Part shown: piece by piece, positions 8,121 to 23,100 of the stretch | Numbering within the stretch: position 1 is the stretch's first letter | Layout: every line of letters starts with the position of its first letter | DNA from: Protonemura montana | Lineage: Eukaryota; Arthropoda; Insecta; Plecoptera; Nemouridae | Assembly (NCBI GenBank): GCA_947568835.1 | Contig: OX387603.1 | Coordinates: 6,298,701-6,362,700 of the forward strand | DNA: 64,000 nt | Reading direction: 5' to 3' | Notes under the pieces: generated by a model | Told to the model about the DNA's origin: nothing | The model's database searches: none | The model's input: the letters and a program-made list of their open reading frames with translations, nothing else | Made by a program: the position numbers and the translations under genes

Positions 8121-11100
8121 CTGGTACGAACACAAGGGAGTTGGTGTACAGGAATTCATCTGGATGTCAGTCAACATCGCCAGGCAGCTTGATTTCGACA
8201 ACGGATCGTGTGGCGCTGTTCTTAAATTATATTTGGTAGAGTGATCTTTATGAGGCGAGGACGAAATTCGGTCAGGAAAGTGAAAAAGTGGTCCAACAGC
8301 GGCCCAAAAAGTTGGTTATCAGGTGAAAAACAGCATTCCTTGACTTTTCTTGATTCTGCTTATGGTGGGTCTCGTTCAATTTAAAACCAAGGATGTTATC
8401 AGTTAAAGCGCTTCATGCTAGATTACAATCGTACCAGACCTCTAGCAACGTGCACCTACCTCAGGCGGGTCTGGGATGGCGACCAACGGCTCTGGCTCCA
8501 TATCAGCCTCCTGGCTGAAAGACAGTCGACGCCGTTGTGGACACGCTTCGCTGACACACAGCTGGCGCTCGCCGTCGGCACGCGTGTGCTTATGACGCGC
8601 CATTTGTCGGCGGTGCAGGTCTATCAGGAACAGTGTTAGCGAGCCGATGACCACGCAGAGAGCGCTGAAGTAGTAACCTGCCTTCCCACCGCAACCGATG
8701 TTCATGTAACCTGTCGGTGCGAACAAAGCCGTTAGAGGAATGACAATACTGATTTTACAAGGGGTTCAATATGATGTCAATGCGCAACAATTTTATAAAA
8801 TTTTTAGGAATTATAGGGATTCTAGGGAAACGCCCAGATGGCATAAGAATTGTGCTCTTCCATAGACAAAGATGAGTGCACAGCTGGACTGCAGATTTTG
8901 GGTTCATCTTAATTTTTAGCAATGCTGTTATCAGATAAATGGGCAATTCCAAGCGTACCCATCCAGCAATTGGAATAGCCACTAGAATAGGCACTGCCTA
9001 GATAGATTAGCCAATTCAGCTCGCCTCTGGTAAAAAGGCAGAAAACTTGCCTGATATTGGAACTCCGAGTGCAATGGGGATCGCCTGAGAGCACTGCACG
9101 AAGCCCCAGGTGCGCGCGAAGTTACGCGCGCGCACTCGCTCGTAGGTGTACATCTTGAGCGAGTAGTGGTAGCCACCGGCGAAGATGCCGTAGATCCAGG
9201 CGAAGAGCACGTAGCCGGGGTACGAACCGCGGACAGCCGTCAGCGCAAGGATACACAAGCCGCACATGAACACGGCAGCCTACGTGCACCGAAAAACGGA
9301 GTCAGTCCCGAGTTAAGCAACAATGAGTCTGGATTAGCGTTGATTGGGTGACCACAGTGGCTGAGTCGATCTGGGCTGAACTTAACGCCATTTTCATTTT
9401 AATTGAGTTATGGTTATTAGTTAAGTGCTGCGTTTTAAGAATTTTAGTTATTTTTGAAGATGCCCTAGTACAAAAATGTAGCAAGGTACCAACTGATTAC
9501 TAAGAAAATGCCCAAACACACGTTTATTGACAATATTTTAACCGTTTTGAAAGGATAACTCACCAACTCCGACATTTGACTTGCGCTCGTGCCACTGTCA
9601 GGGCACAAGCAAGCACCTCCGAGGCATGCACTTTCTGGGTACGCACCTGACAAAGGTATTGTCGCGCGATGCGACACTCGACCGAGTTGCGTACGACGAC
9701 GAGACCAAACGCACAACATCCGAGAGTCCAGGCGAGCCCCAGATGAGTCTGCAGCAGCGCCGCCATGTGGCCGAGCCCGTCAGCCTCAACCTGATGCGCC
9801 TGCATGAAACAACGACACATGCGTTACAATCAGTCATCCTCCACACGGTCGTCACTGCTCATGCTCACCCAACCATCTTTTTCAACCTCAATTAGTAATT
9901 AAACACCGTTTTAGCAGTTGTAGTTTTAGTCTCCTATAAATTCGCAAGGCGGTACGTAGTTTAGAGATTCCATCTCTGTCAAAAATGATTACTGTTTCTG
10001 AAAGTATGATCTAAAAATTACTTCTTTTCTATTACAAAAATGTCCAAACCTGATTTAGAACGGATGAGCAAAACCCCGGTACTGACATTAAAGGGGGCAC
10101 AAGAGCACCAAGGGAACGTCCCTTACGCAGAACGGTAGAAAGCAAACGTTGGAACTTGTCCACCCATCCACCTTACCGAGAGGTTGATGCAAGGCTAGTG
10201 ACGCTGGTGTTCAAAATTAATTTTACAGCCGCTAAAATCTCATCGTCTTTCGGAAGGTAATTACGACTCACCAAGAAGAAAATCGGCGTGTTGACACCGA
10301 ACGCACTGATGCCTGTCGAGACAAGCAGGATGCGAACCGTCTTACTGCGCAGCGTGCTGAAGTCAAAGAACGGCGGCGAGTCATCGAGCTTGTTCTTGTC
10401 CTTGATCTTGCGCTTTTGGTTCTTGAGGTGCAGGATGGCGCGTCGCTGTGGATGATAGAGCGACGCCGAACGATAGAAAGTGCCGAGGATGAAAGTGACG
10501 AAGACGACGCCGGTGACAGCTTGCAGGCCCAGTCGCCAACCGATGGCGCTGAGGGCGAGGCACAGAAAGAGTGTTAGATAGTTGTAACATTTTGCAAGAA
10601 ACATGGACCGGAAGGATTTTTTTACAAAACATGTTTTCATACAAATATATCTTCCGTTGTCATCGACAGAACATCTTAGATATGAATCTCAGAAAGAGTT
10701 ACACAGAAACCTTATCCCACGATCAAGTAAATTAGTATTACATCATTTTTTAATTTGTTTCAAAGGTTTGCTAATCAATACAAGCTTCTAACAGACTCCA
10801 AAACTGGGTACAATATGGCAGACAAACCGGGGCAAGAATTGTGAGATGCACATCTTCACTTTCTAAACCTCTATCCTCTAACTAACTCCTCAATAAAGTA
10901 TTTTAAATGAAATCAACTAAAGATTAATATTCGAACTAGTTGATGTTGTTCACGATAGGTGGCTGCAGCTCATGAAGCCAACAAGTCAAATAATATGACG
11001 TCTCCCAACTCAAATTTATGTGAAAAAAAAACTTGGCGATTTCACCTCTGCTGCCAGTCTTTCCTAGTGTTAATACATTGCAGAGGCTTTTAAATAGTTG

Positions 11101-14100
11101 CACCTGATAACGCTCTTGATGAACGTAGACATGACGGCGATGCCGAGCCCACTGCCCGACACGATGAAGATTTCAACAAACTCTCGACGTCGCTTGAAGT
11201 ACTGTGCTACCATCAACGTGCTGCAGTCACGCGTCATACCGACGCCGACGCCTAGGACGGCGCCGTACGAGAAGAACAGCTGGTGGAACTGCAAAAAAAA
11301 AGTTCGGATAATGGTGCCCTCACTGCTTCTAACGGCCGTCAGTGCCAATAGAATGGCGCATTCATTGCAATCCGAAGAGACAACATTGTTGAGGACATGC
11401 TTAAGCGGCTGGCACACTATATATTTTTTAATTTTGCTAAAAATGAAAGGAACGTGGGAATAAAAAAACGAAAATATTTTTTACAGCTGGTTTCCATCTC
11501 TTATATCGGTGCTAGCAAGCATATTTCAATTCCAGAAAGAAATCAATGGTTACCCCTGAACGCAGCCAGCAGAGCAATAAACCGGCACCTCCACCAACAA
11601 GACTTTTCAACACGGCACCTCGATTTTCAAGGTTACGTTGATGAAATCGCGACGATTTTGAACTTGCTAACAGACGATGGTATATTATATTTGATCATTG
11701 CAAATTTGCGTCAATCCTGGCTGACTTCAGCAGCAACTCCATCAGTGACTTAACCAATAAAATGAGCTACAGTCGAGTCGAGATGGATACAAAGTGGAAT
11801 TTAAATTGCAACCCCCAAAGTAATTTGTTTTATTTTGTAAGGCAGGGATGCGTGAACTGTGACATCTGTCAGAACTGGAACATGCAGCCCGTGAAAGTCA
11901 GCATGAGCACGTAATCTCTCAAACCAAATGCTTCAAGCAAAGGTTTGTTTTTGGCAACCAAAGTGAAAAACGCCACTCAACCACCAGACAATACAAGAAA
12001 CTATTCTAGATTTCGGTCATGATATCGGTAGTTTTTGTGAGCGCTCGATTCTTGTTGGTGATCTTGCAAGGGGTATTGTAATCACGAGCGTACCTGAGAG
12101 GCGAAGGAAGTGAAGAGACATCCAAGGGCTGTGACGAGCCCACCGATGACGGCAGTGACACGGGTGGACTTCCGGCGACAGAAGGCGATCGTCACTGGCG
12201 ACACAAACAGCGCGACGGCAGTGGAAAGGGCTCCCAGCCACCCTGCAAGGAGAGACAGGGTCGTCAGACAAAGTTGTAAAACATATACCAGGGAGTTAGG
12301 TAAAACTACGAATAGGGGCCAGGGAGACAGACACAGGAAGTCATGGGAGTCAGGAGTAATCACAGCCACACAGTTGGATAATATTGGTAATCCTTCCTCC
12401 AAGGTATCATCATAGATTAATTAGGTCGTTAATCTATGGCGTATCACCAATGTGTCAGTCTGGCTGTCTAAGAATTTAATTCCGTTTTCTTTTAGGTTGC
12501 TTTTTGTGCAACCGCGAGTATCTTATGCATGCAGTTCATGTTCAATTTTCTTCGTGTTAACGAATCACGTGCAGGTTGTAATTATTATGCACTGCATATA
12601 ACTGTTCGTACTTGCGTTGTAATCGTTAAAATGCGAAATCAATAGAAATATGTTTCGGATGCGAACTAAGCTTCAGAAATGGCAACCTTTCGTTGTTCCT
12701 GATTATGACAACGTGTCCCGTTCAATGCATCGATAGGTGACATGTTTCCAGCCCCCTACCCTAAAACCTCCACTCTATTTTTATGCCACCTGCTCCCCCG
12801 TGTCCCAAAATTCAAGGAAATGTCTCCATTCATCACTTACAACTAGTCTAAGCACCTCGTCTTCGATGCCTGTCTTCCATACTTTCAATAATCCAAGAAA
12901 AACGGCATAATACTGTCCTCACTGAAAATTCTCACCTTCCCTCCATCTTCTGACTCTCTATCATCCCAAAACACTAGCCGAGTTTTATTATGGGGACTGG
13001 GGAGTCATAAATTACAAATAATAACATAAAAGTTACAACATAAATCACTGTATCTGTTTTTAAGTAAGCATCTCGGTACACAAACTGGTCAAATTTGGTA
13101 AAAACTTAAGCTTTTTGAAAATTTGCCGCAAGTTGATACTTGCATAGCCAGCAAATAAGTTTCAACTTTCAAGCGAATCCTTTCAAAGTTTTGTAAAAAG
13201 TAGGTGATGCTTGCCAAGGGGGGCAATCCAGGTCAGAACGAAAAGTTCAATTGAAAGAAACTTAAAATTGCGCTGTACTCTAGGTACTACACGTTTAGAA
13301 AGGGCGAGCTCGAGAATAATTGATTGCGATCCTTTTGGAAAGATTTCAAAAGGAAAATAAAATATGTCGATCGCAATCGCACCACATATCACTGCTTCTA
13401 TCATGGAAATTACCCAATGATATTTAGCCACTTTAATAATGCTGTTGCTTGTATCAGAGCGTGTCGTATAGCTATTTCTTCACTGAGAATTTTATTGTGT
13501 ATTTATCTTAAATGGAGCTTGAGAGATTTGAGGGAAAACTTGACAATTTGGAGGCGAAATTGGGACTCCCAAAAATTCGTACTAAATACACTGCTTCTGA
13601 AAATGGACACCCGCAGCCACTATGTACCATCTCGTGTAAGCTTCTGCACGAGGGTAATTGCCACCGACATCCTCCACCCCCCTTACAATTAAATTCTTAC
13701 GGCGACAAATGCCCATCTTAAAACCAAAAACCATGTATCAGTGACCAGTGGTATCAGGGCACGAGTTTTCTTTAAAGATGGCCTTTAATTCATATTTTTG
13801 AAGCATCGTGTCTCTTTTAACCTATGCCTTTAAAAGACACATGCTTAGTTACCTAAGTACGAACTATTTCATCTAAACGATAAAATTCAGTTTGTTTGCT
13901 TGGAAAGCTTGATCCTCAAAACCATCCTTTCCTGTTTATCTCTCTTCGGTTTTACCCTCTTTAAAAAACATTTACAAAGCTTGCATTGCAGTGATTATCT
14001 CACCACAATGCAAACGCAATAGCAGCGTGGGATCGTAGCCCCCTCTATTTTATTACTATCTGGGTGCACGCCGTTAGTCGGCAGAGGAATTAATTGAAGT

Positions 14101-17100
14101 CTTTGGCCTCCGCGCATTGCAATTACCCAGTGTGGGTTTTGTTCGTTGGTCGCGACATGGGTGACATGTTTTGCAGCGTGCTGCTCTATGTGGACCCCGC
14201 CGACCGTTGTTGCAATTCCGCTAGTGATTTAACCCGCACATTTGCATGCGAAGCGGATTGTGTTCACTATTGTAGTTGAAACTTGGCCATCGGAGTGAAT
14301 ACATTCATCGCAAGAAAGAAATGCTTGGCAAAATAAATCTGTGGTTGAATTGTTAATTTGGTTGGTGAAGCCGCTATATCTAATATAGGGCGCGGACCGG
14401 TGTGTCGATAAGTTTGTTTTGTGTTTAGGCGGAGAGATATGTTAATTATGATAAATTACGATGAGTTTTGATAGAAAAGTCAAAAGTCTGAGCGGGTAGA
14501 AACATGATATTTAACGTGTAAAAATACAGTGCACACGCATGGTTTCTATTTCTGGGCTGCGATCTGAAAACAAAAGAAAGATTTTACGACAGAACTGAGG
14601 AAAGTGTTCCTGGCAGACCATGTCTCATCAAACAAAGAATGCCATTTCTTTTTAGCAAACAATTCGGAAATAAAATCCTGGTCATTTGACGGACGGTTTT
14701 ATTGGCCACTCAAAAAAAAACCCGTTTGATTTTTTGGCTGCTTTCGATTTCGTTGCAAAACAGAGAACGTCCTATAGCCAAGGATCTCGGGATGAATTGT
14801 GCGAAAAGTCTGTCCATGTATTTCCGGTGTTTATAATAGAACTTTGCAAGCAAGTCATGCTTGAAAAGTGAGGACCTAGGTACTTATTAGATGTAAAATG
14901 GGACATGAATTTGTTTATGTAACTATCGATCTGAATCTTAGCTGGAAACGATACATATTCAAATACGATGCAAACAAAAGTCGATGACAATAGTTCAATG
15001 ATACTATAAAACGCAGTAACACTCAAAAAAGGAGCAGGTACATTTATTTATTGTCTACACCTCCCCGATTTGCATTTATAAACATTTGTTCAGGACACAG
15101 CTTTAGGTGGTTATTTTATCAATTTTTCTATGACAGTAATCTCGGCCAAGGTATTTTAAAGATACAGCTACCTTTAGATATGACCCATGTGTTATTTCTT
15201 AAACGCCATAAGGTCACTTTTCAGCCCATTTATTATGCACAGTTTACTAAAAAAATGAAGAAGCCATCGGTGAAATAAAAAAAAAGATAGCTCCAGCAAA
15301 GATTTTTTTAAAGATAAAATAACTGTACATCAAAATTGAGCCTTTAATTTAGTACATAGCAAAGACACTTGCCAAGCATCAAAGTAACTTGAACGAACAC
15401 ACTGACATATGCTTGTGGAGTTCAATTGAGTGGACCTATGTACTGCAGTAAAGAGGAGTGCTCGACAAGGAGTAGCTTGCTAACTGTCACGCGACTAGGC
15501 AGGGGCCACATCGGGCTACCCGCTGAGAGACGGATTTTATAATCGACTTGGCCAATCCATTATCGGTATCTGAACACATATTACCAGGCGGCAGAATCAC
15601 GACTCCACGCCCATAAACAGATCAAGACTTTTAATTGGATGCTCCTCGAATGGGGATACACTGTTAGGTCGAGAGCGACATCATAATTTCACGGCGAATA
15701 TCATGCAGCGCTACTGACATAATGTAGATAATACTAAATTTCAAATAATAACCGTCGATCCAGACCAATAACTTGCAACGGTATTATCAAAATTCATGAG
15801 AGATGTTTTCTACCTCCGGTATCCTATATCCTCCAGTAGTACTTCTTAGACGTATGCCAAAGAAAACAAAACTTAAATACTTCGTGGATGACTGAAAATC
15901 CAATAATTTTACCGGGAAACGAATCGAATAATAATATATTTAAGAATCGCTGCATCTAAGATTAAATAATATGAAGCACGATGTTTGCTCGGTATACAAT
16001 TAATAACCTTGACTACCCGCTACTTTGCAGAAACCTTGCACCCGTTTTCAAGTATGGCTAACTCTCAAAATCACCTCCTTTTACTGGCAGTTCCATCTCC
16101 TGAATAAACTATATCATCTAGTTTTCAGCAGCGCTGTTTAGAACAACACAGAAACAATATGTGAGTGTTTGTGCATCAGTTTGCAGGGGAGGGACGCTAG
16201 CTGGCCGAGTTGTTTGAATGCCTGGGAACCGGAAGCTGCGAAGAATGCACACACAACAGCACCGACTCGAAGTCACGTTAGGAAACCGCGCGAGTTTGCG
16301 AACTTAGAAACGGAAGCCGAGCGGGGGGCAGGAAAGGAGGCCGAGTGCCGATCATCCTGTGTGAAGCTTCGTTCTTGTGGACTGGAGCAAATTATTTTAG
16401 CCGCTGAAAGAACAGGGGCGTTGTGGGTTCTCGATTCCAGCGACTGATACCGTACAGCCAATTGCTGCGAGTCGGGATCTAGTGATTCATTGACGGCGGG
16501 AGGCGAGCTCTTACCGGAAAGCTGCCAAGCTCCAAGGCGAGGGAATCAACTACTGCTCGAGTCAGAAAGAAAATCAAGACTGAAAGGAGAAGCGAAGAGC
16601 GTGCAATTTTCCATCAAGGTGCACTCCCAATCCAAAACTGCTAATTGAAGCCAGTTTCGATCGTTAGTAATCTGCCAGAGAAGTATATTGAAAATAAGAA
16701 AACAACATAGAGAAGGTTCTGATACACACAAGATGTAATATTGTTTCCTGTTGCAAAATTGTCCGAAGAGTACAAAGAAATTGTGTGGAGAGTGAAAATG
16801 ATAAAGCAAAACTTTAATTCAATTAAAGCGACAATTTCCTCTTGCAATTAAATGCTTCCGCTAGTTTATATTTTCTAGTTATAAATGCAGTGATTTCTTA
16901 AACATTTCTTAGGTTGCCCCAACCCCGAGCTAAATGATTGAAGTTGATGTTTGTTTCACTTGAGTGCTTAGCAAAACCAGAGCCCCTACGAATAACACAC
17001 ATAAATGTTCTCCTTGCATCTCGTTTATTGGACAGATTGAAAAAAAATCACTTTCAGTACAATATTCGTTGAGTTTCTAAATGTGATAATCAGAACTATC

Positions 17101-20100
17101 GTTCAGAAACGGTAGGTCTATGTCCGAAGCGACGCGTCAGGGGTTGGTTTGAGCATTGACGATGATATTTTCGCGTCGATGGAGGTGCCATGCCAAAGCG
17201 GCTCAATCTGAAATATTGTTTTAAAATTCCAGTGACTGCTAGGTACACGTTCGTAAGTGGGTTGAGACTTTTTTTGAGTATCCGAGTTCACAAAAAGAAA
17301 GGAAACAAGAGGGGAAACCCTTGTAATTGATATATTTGACTTTTTTTTCAATTTAATTAAAAGATATGAGAACAGCCGTGTCAGAAAATACTTGGCATAA
17401 GAATATGTTTGTCTTACCTGCCATTAGAGATCTACTAACATGACGTTACATTAAACACTTATAATTTTAAATTAAATTTAAAAAACATTGCGTTACAAAC
17501 TTAGTTTGACAGGTTGCCTCGAAAATGGCGGCATAGTCTCCATGCATCTATTTACGGCAGTGATCTTCTTGGCAAATATAATGAACGCTTCTCGTGCACC
17601 ATGCTGGTTGGGAAAAGATTGACTAATCAAGCTGTCAAAGGGTGCTGACATCTACCGGCCCCTCCTGCTGAACCACGAGGAGCTGTCAAAATCCAACGGA
17701 CATTCTAATAAGCAAAGAGTAAAGGAGGCAAAGCCTGATTTTGTTGGACGTCCTGAGCATCCAACGCATAATGGTTTCAGGACTCGCGAGGGTCATCAAC
17801 CCTTTCTTAATGAGAAAATATTTACAGGATGTGCTAATGAGGAAATAATTATATTCAAAAAGAAATTACTTTCTAATTAACGGCTATGCGTCACGTTACT
17901 TGATGGAAGTCCCGCAGGGTTTTGTTTTCTTCACGGTAAGTCTTCGTGCAGGTTACGCAATGAAAACCACACGTGGTCAAGTATAACTTGGCATGTACAT
18001 GGCAAAAAGTAGATCAAACCATGAAAGACACATAGGGAAATTATTGACACACAAGAAAAAAACACTGGAATTTCGTCAAAATATTTTTGATTACAGAAAA
18101 ATGCCTGGAAGAGCAGTGCCCCTTTCGCGATTGTACGATGGCGTCGAATAATATTATGGTGGTCATCATTCGGAACTGAGCCAATTTATCAAATGGAATT
18201 GTTGTTCTCGCAAGAACTGATTGGAAAACAAAACAAATGGGAAACATCCAATCAATTCGTCGCGCCGTATCGGCAAAATGCAATATCGGGCGGCTGGCAA
18301 TTATTTTCAAATCTTTCCAGCTGTCGAAAATACCGAGGACGTTGCTGGACAAAACCAAGAACGTTTCGGGAAACGATGAAATTCTGGAAGCGCTCTTTGA
18401 AAACATTCACTCGAAGGATTGCAGCTCTCTATGGAAAGTGTGGAATGTCGATACTAGTGTAGCAACAATGTCGGCAATCAAGTTGGGTTTGTATTGCACG
18501 GATGCGATCCGCGAATCTGCAGGCACATAGATTTTTTAATATTATTAAATCTAACTAGAAGATATGCGATGACATCCTTCCATTCTTAAAGGTCCAATCG
18601 CAGACGCAATACATCGCTTTGAAATCTATGATATTTAACAGAATGATCTTCGAAGTTCAAATTTTCTTACCCAAATAACCGTTGCCCGTGTTTTTTTGTG
18701 TACCTCATATCTGTATGTTTGTTTGCGCTTTACCATGACCAAACAAATGCTCCGACTTGGATGGATTTTCTAAATACCTTGCTAAAACCGATCAATTAAT
18801 CATTCAAAATACACTAAATTAGTTTTTTAGAATTAATAAAATCAACCTTTTTTTGAGCAAAGAGTTCTTGATATTGTCTTTTCAATTCAAAGCACATGTG
18901 TATTCCTAAAATAAAAGCAAGGCTGGAGATTTTAGCTCAACTGTACTGTTCACACTTGTGTGACAACTTTCAGCTAAATTATAATATACGTTACAATTAA
19001 AACAAAATTTCTAACAATTTTGAAATAGTCATTGTTTCAGACTGTTCTGCTCTTTACGGCGATTTGCCTCCACTCCTAATTTACCATTGATGAAATCCAC
19101 AACGAAACTTAAATACGTTCTTGAAGCCCTAGCAGTGATATTTCTCTTAATTGATTGTATTGTCAATCCGGGTATTGACAACCAGCGCAAAGAAGACTGA
19201 TTGACAACTCGACAGACCAATGTAACCACGAGTTTGCATTGAGTTGTGTGCGTGCCTGTGCGTACCACGACTAAAAGAATGCACTCAATACACAACGGTG
19301 TTTCAACGCTTGTATCTCAGAGCCAAGGAGCTGTGAAATTTGTCTGTCGAGGTTATTTATAACGCGATAGCAGGCCACGCGATCAATCCACTACCACGTT
19401 ATGCTACACTGTAATAAATTGTCTTTTTATACTCCGAACATGATTTTTATTTTAGCTTTTAAGAGTTACACTCTTTTTAATACTGTTGATTGATTCATTA
19501 TAAAGATACTGGAAGCTGGCCACCGCGCGATTTCGCAAATATTTCTAGTTCTGGCCGACATTTAAAAGTGGAGCAGAATATTTGTTGTCCAGAGTAACAA
19601 ATGGAGGAAATTGCTGCGGTTTACAGCAGAAAAATAGCCATGTTTTGCCCATGGACACAATCAGCATTCCAGCGCGTTTGGTGAAATAGGTGTTAGAAAT
19701 CTGCGCTCGGTGTCGCTAAGATCACAATCTCAAAATGAGGAATTCAGTTGAAAACCAAGAGAAAAATCAGTTAGCGCAGCGCGAATTGCTTGCCCTGATT
19801 TTGCCAACAATCTAACTTAGGTGCCAACGAGCTCATTTATGTAATTATTTTCGTAACTGGCATTTTTAAATATACCAAACCCATCGAACTGATCTATAGT
19901 GTTTACTGTTCGGATCTGCCATGCGTGACAGTTATATGCCTTGCAAGCATGAGAAACATTGGAAACTTTGAAACGCGAAAAGAGTAAAAATAAAACCCAT
20001 GCTGCAAGAAGGCCGCATGGTCTCACATAGGTTAGGAATGCACCCAGCCATTCCTTGTGGGTGACATGGAGAAAGATACGATCGGTGCATTACTGCACTC

Positions 20101-23100
20101 GCACGACATCGCAGGGCAGAGATCGACCTTAGACGTTACGTCACTGTTATAGGTTTGAGATACACTTGGTGATCTTTGGGTACACGGCTGTAAAACAATC
20201 AAAGACCAGTTATACTTTCATCTTTCAACGATACACCCATCGGGAAAAGCACTGAAACATGTCCCAGTACCGTACGAAACCACTGGATCAGCGAGGCATA
20301 GCCTTTGCACTTCACCTAGGGGAGTATTGCTTATGGAAGTAAAGCGTATACCCGGATCCCCAGCCCTGAATTACCCAGTCGATCACGGCATAGCCGGATA
20401 TTTGCAGATTTATGTTACCACCTTAGATGCGCGTATCTCACGAAGGCGTCAAGAGGCGAGCATCAGTTTACTTGCAGAAAATATTAAACGCTTATCGGGA
20501 CAGGATCTCGTAAGTAAATTACACTGCACCTGCAATTACTGTCTAGGTGCGTGAAATTAATGGCGTTAGTATGCCTTCGTTGCGTTATGAATTGATTATT
20601 AAATTATCTGCACATGATCATGTTCATTCTGACACAAATCATATCGACTTTCAAACGCGTTCCTACTGCCACCTGGATGCAACGGACGGAACAGCTGATT
20701 GCCGTAGGGAGGGTGATCGTTTGGCATCGTTCCGGAGTGCTCGTGTTTACAACAACGGTTGGACACGTCCGTCTGTCACCGGCAATAACTCAAGACGGTG
20801 CTGGCGGATTTACCGCGCGCTCGGAATCTGCATTACCGCCCTTTGGACGGTCGCCGTTGCACTCTGAGCTACATCAACAAGTTGCTGGGAGACTAATGGC
20901 AACGCGCGGAGACAAATAGAAATAAAAGTACAAGCAGGCTGCGTGGGAAGAATCGGCTAAAAGAGTTAATACATACGGCTACTTGAGGTTACTTAGAAGG
21001 CAGCATTTTCACTAATCTGGTGTATAGATTTGATGTAACATCCAGGTATCGGAGTTTGTGATGCAATTATCAGCTAAAGTCCATTGATTCCATGGAAAGT
21101 ATATACCGATTATGACAAGACTTTTTGATAATTGTAAAATGTTCATTTTAGTGAACAAAGTGTTAAGTACGCTACAATCTCTTTCTGCAAGATCTTCGTT
21201 GAACACAGATTAGCTGCTCTAAACATTTTGGGTGCATTCATGGACTTTGGTATCAATACCGATCTCTCATTGGGGGAAGCTGTTGGTCTGAGGAAACATA
21301 TTCCGAGTAACTCGCCTGGTGTCTTTCCAGGCTCATTTATAAAACTTTGAAAAATGAAGTAACACTGATTTGATTAAAATGCGATTTCGAATCAAAGTGC
21401 TATAAATGCCAGCCAGTCATACCGAATGTAAGACACTCAACGACATATCCTGACCAAGCCCAGCCAAAGAAAGCAAACGCCCCTCCGCCTACAATCGAGA
21501 CGAACGCCTCCATATCCATTACCAACGTCAATGAAGTCCTGGCGTGGAAATTGCGCCTGCATCTCGACGAGGGTGACGCCGACGGCGCCGTGTAGCCCAT
21601 GAGCGAGTATCTGCACCAACAAGGCGCAAATGACCACCACCCAACCCCAACCTCCTTCGGGATAGTAATGCTGGCGGATCGTGCCGATTGACGGCGTCAA
21701 CGGGGACGGCGTCGGTTCTGGTAGTGGCGTCCTTCGTTCGACGGCGTCCCCCGAATGTACGCTGCTCGCTACCCCCGAGTCGAGGAGCTCGCAACCTGCG
21801 TAGCTGTCACACATTGCTATCTGACTTTTTTAGACACGGTCAAGTGATTTTTTCCAATGCGGTTCCTGATGGGTGCTGTTGAAATCGTTGATATAAGACG
21901 TTTGTTTTCTTCGCATTTATGACTCTTGACGCTGTCACGAGGTTGTTACTCTGGCCGGAGGTCCTAGTCGTAGGTCATAGGTCATAGGCCTAATCTATCT
22001 GATTCCCGAAACCAGATTTTTGGAACGGTGTGAAGTTTTGATCGTTGATTAAGATATTGCCAGGTTGTAGAACATGCGTCCGCTAAGTCGAGGGCGTTTT
22101 TACATCATTGATCACATTTCTTTTAACCCATTTCTCCAGTTTCTGCACGAGTAATGTGTCACCGCACGAAATCTTTAAATACAAGCAACAGCTGAACACA
22201 GAGTTTTTTTTCCTACGGCACGCGCGTTTGTGCATCCGCTTTTTCAATTGCCAGGAAAACCGTTGCGATTAATTAGTTCAGCTCGAGTCGACGTCGTCCC
22301 GGCGCCGCGCGGCGCGTCGCGACGCTTGGATTGAGCGTCGTGCGATGCACTAAATGTCTTAGCGCCCTTTTTGGCGTGTGTCTCCATGTTGCACCCCAAG
22401 AGTCAGGTGTGATCGAGGAGGAGCCATACACAGCACAGCACGTTCATAGCCGGGGATTGTGAATTCAATTTGCTCATGGATTGGCCACTCCAACAAGAAT
22501 GTATTACCCGGTAAGGTGAGTTCCATTACATCTTGCCTCGCTTCTGATTCCGATGTTAACTCACTTAAACGTCGACAAAACCGTTATACACGTACGAGAC
22601 GTTACATTAGATTGGCTTTTCCATTCCCGTTATTTCCCGGTGGCATTTTCTCCAAGAAGATACGTCTTTCGATAAATCCTTTACGTCGCCAAAGCAAGGT
22701 GCTCGAGTTTGCTATTTGGATGAGACTTTCAACTCCAAACAGACCACAGAAATTGCACCTGAACGAAACTAGCTTGGAAGTGTCGCTAAAAAAACTCCGA
22801 CGTTTCTAAAGCATTTGGCTTGAGCCCGATGCCGCAGACGTTCAGTGGGGTACACAAGTCGGAACTCCCGGTGCTCACAAATAATTATCAAACACTGAAC
22901 GCGTACACAGGAATAGCTGCACCCCAGACGTTAATCAAAGATGCTAATGAGGTGGGATGCACTCGCCACGTTGCACTTGCACACGATGCACCCGCGCGCT
23001 GCACCAAGTAACGAATTACTCGCAGACGTACAGGAGAGCTCCGAATTTATCTCATTTAAACGCTAATTCGGGAAGCTAAATCACGCTAATTGCTGTACGT

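Noticed and set aside
11397-11753. 118-codon plus-strand frame inside a transporter intron
   Set aside because: No similarity recognised and no promoter or splice evidence. It lies antisense within an intron.
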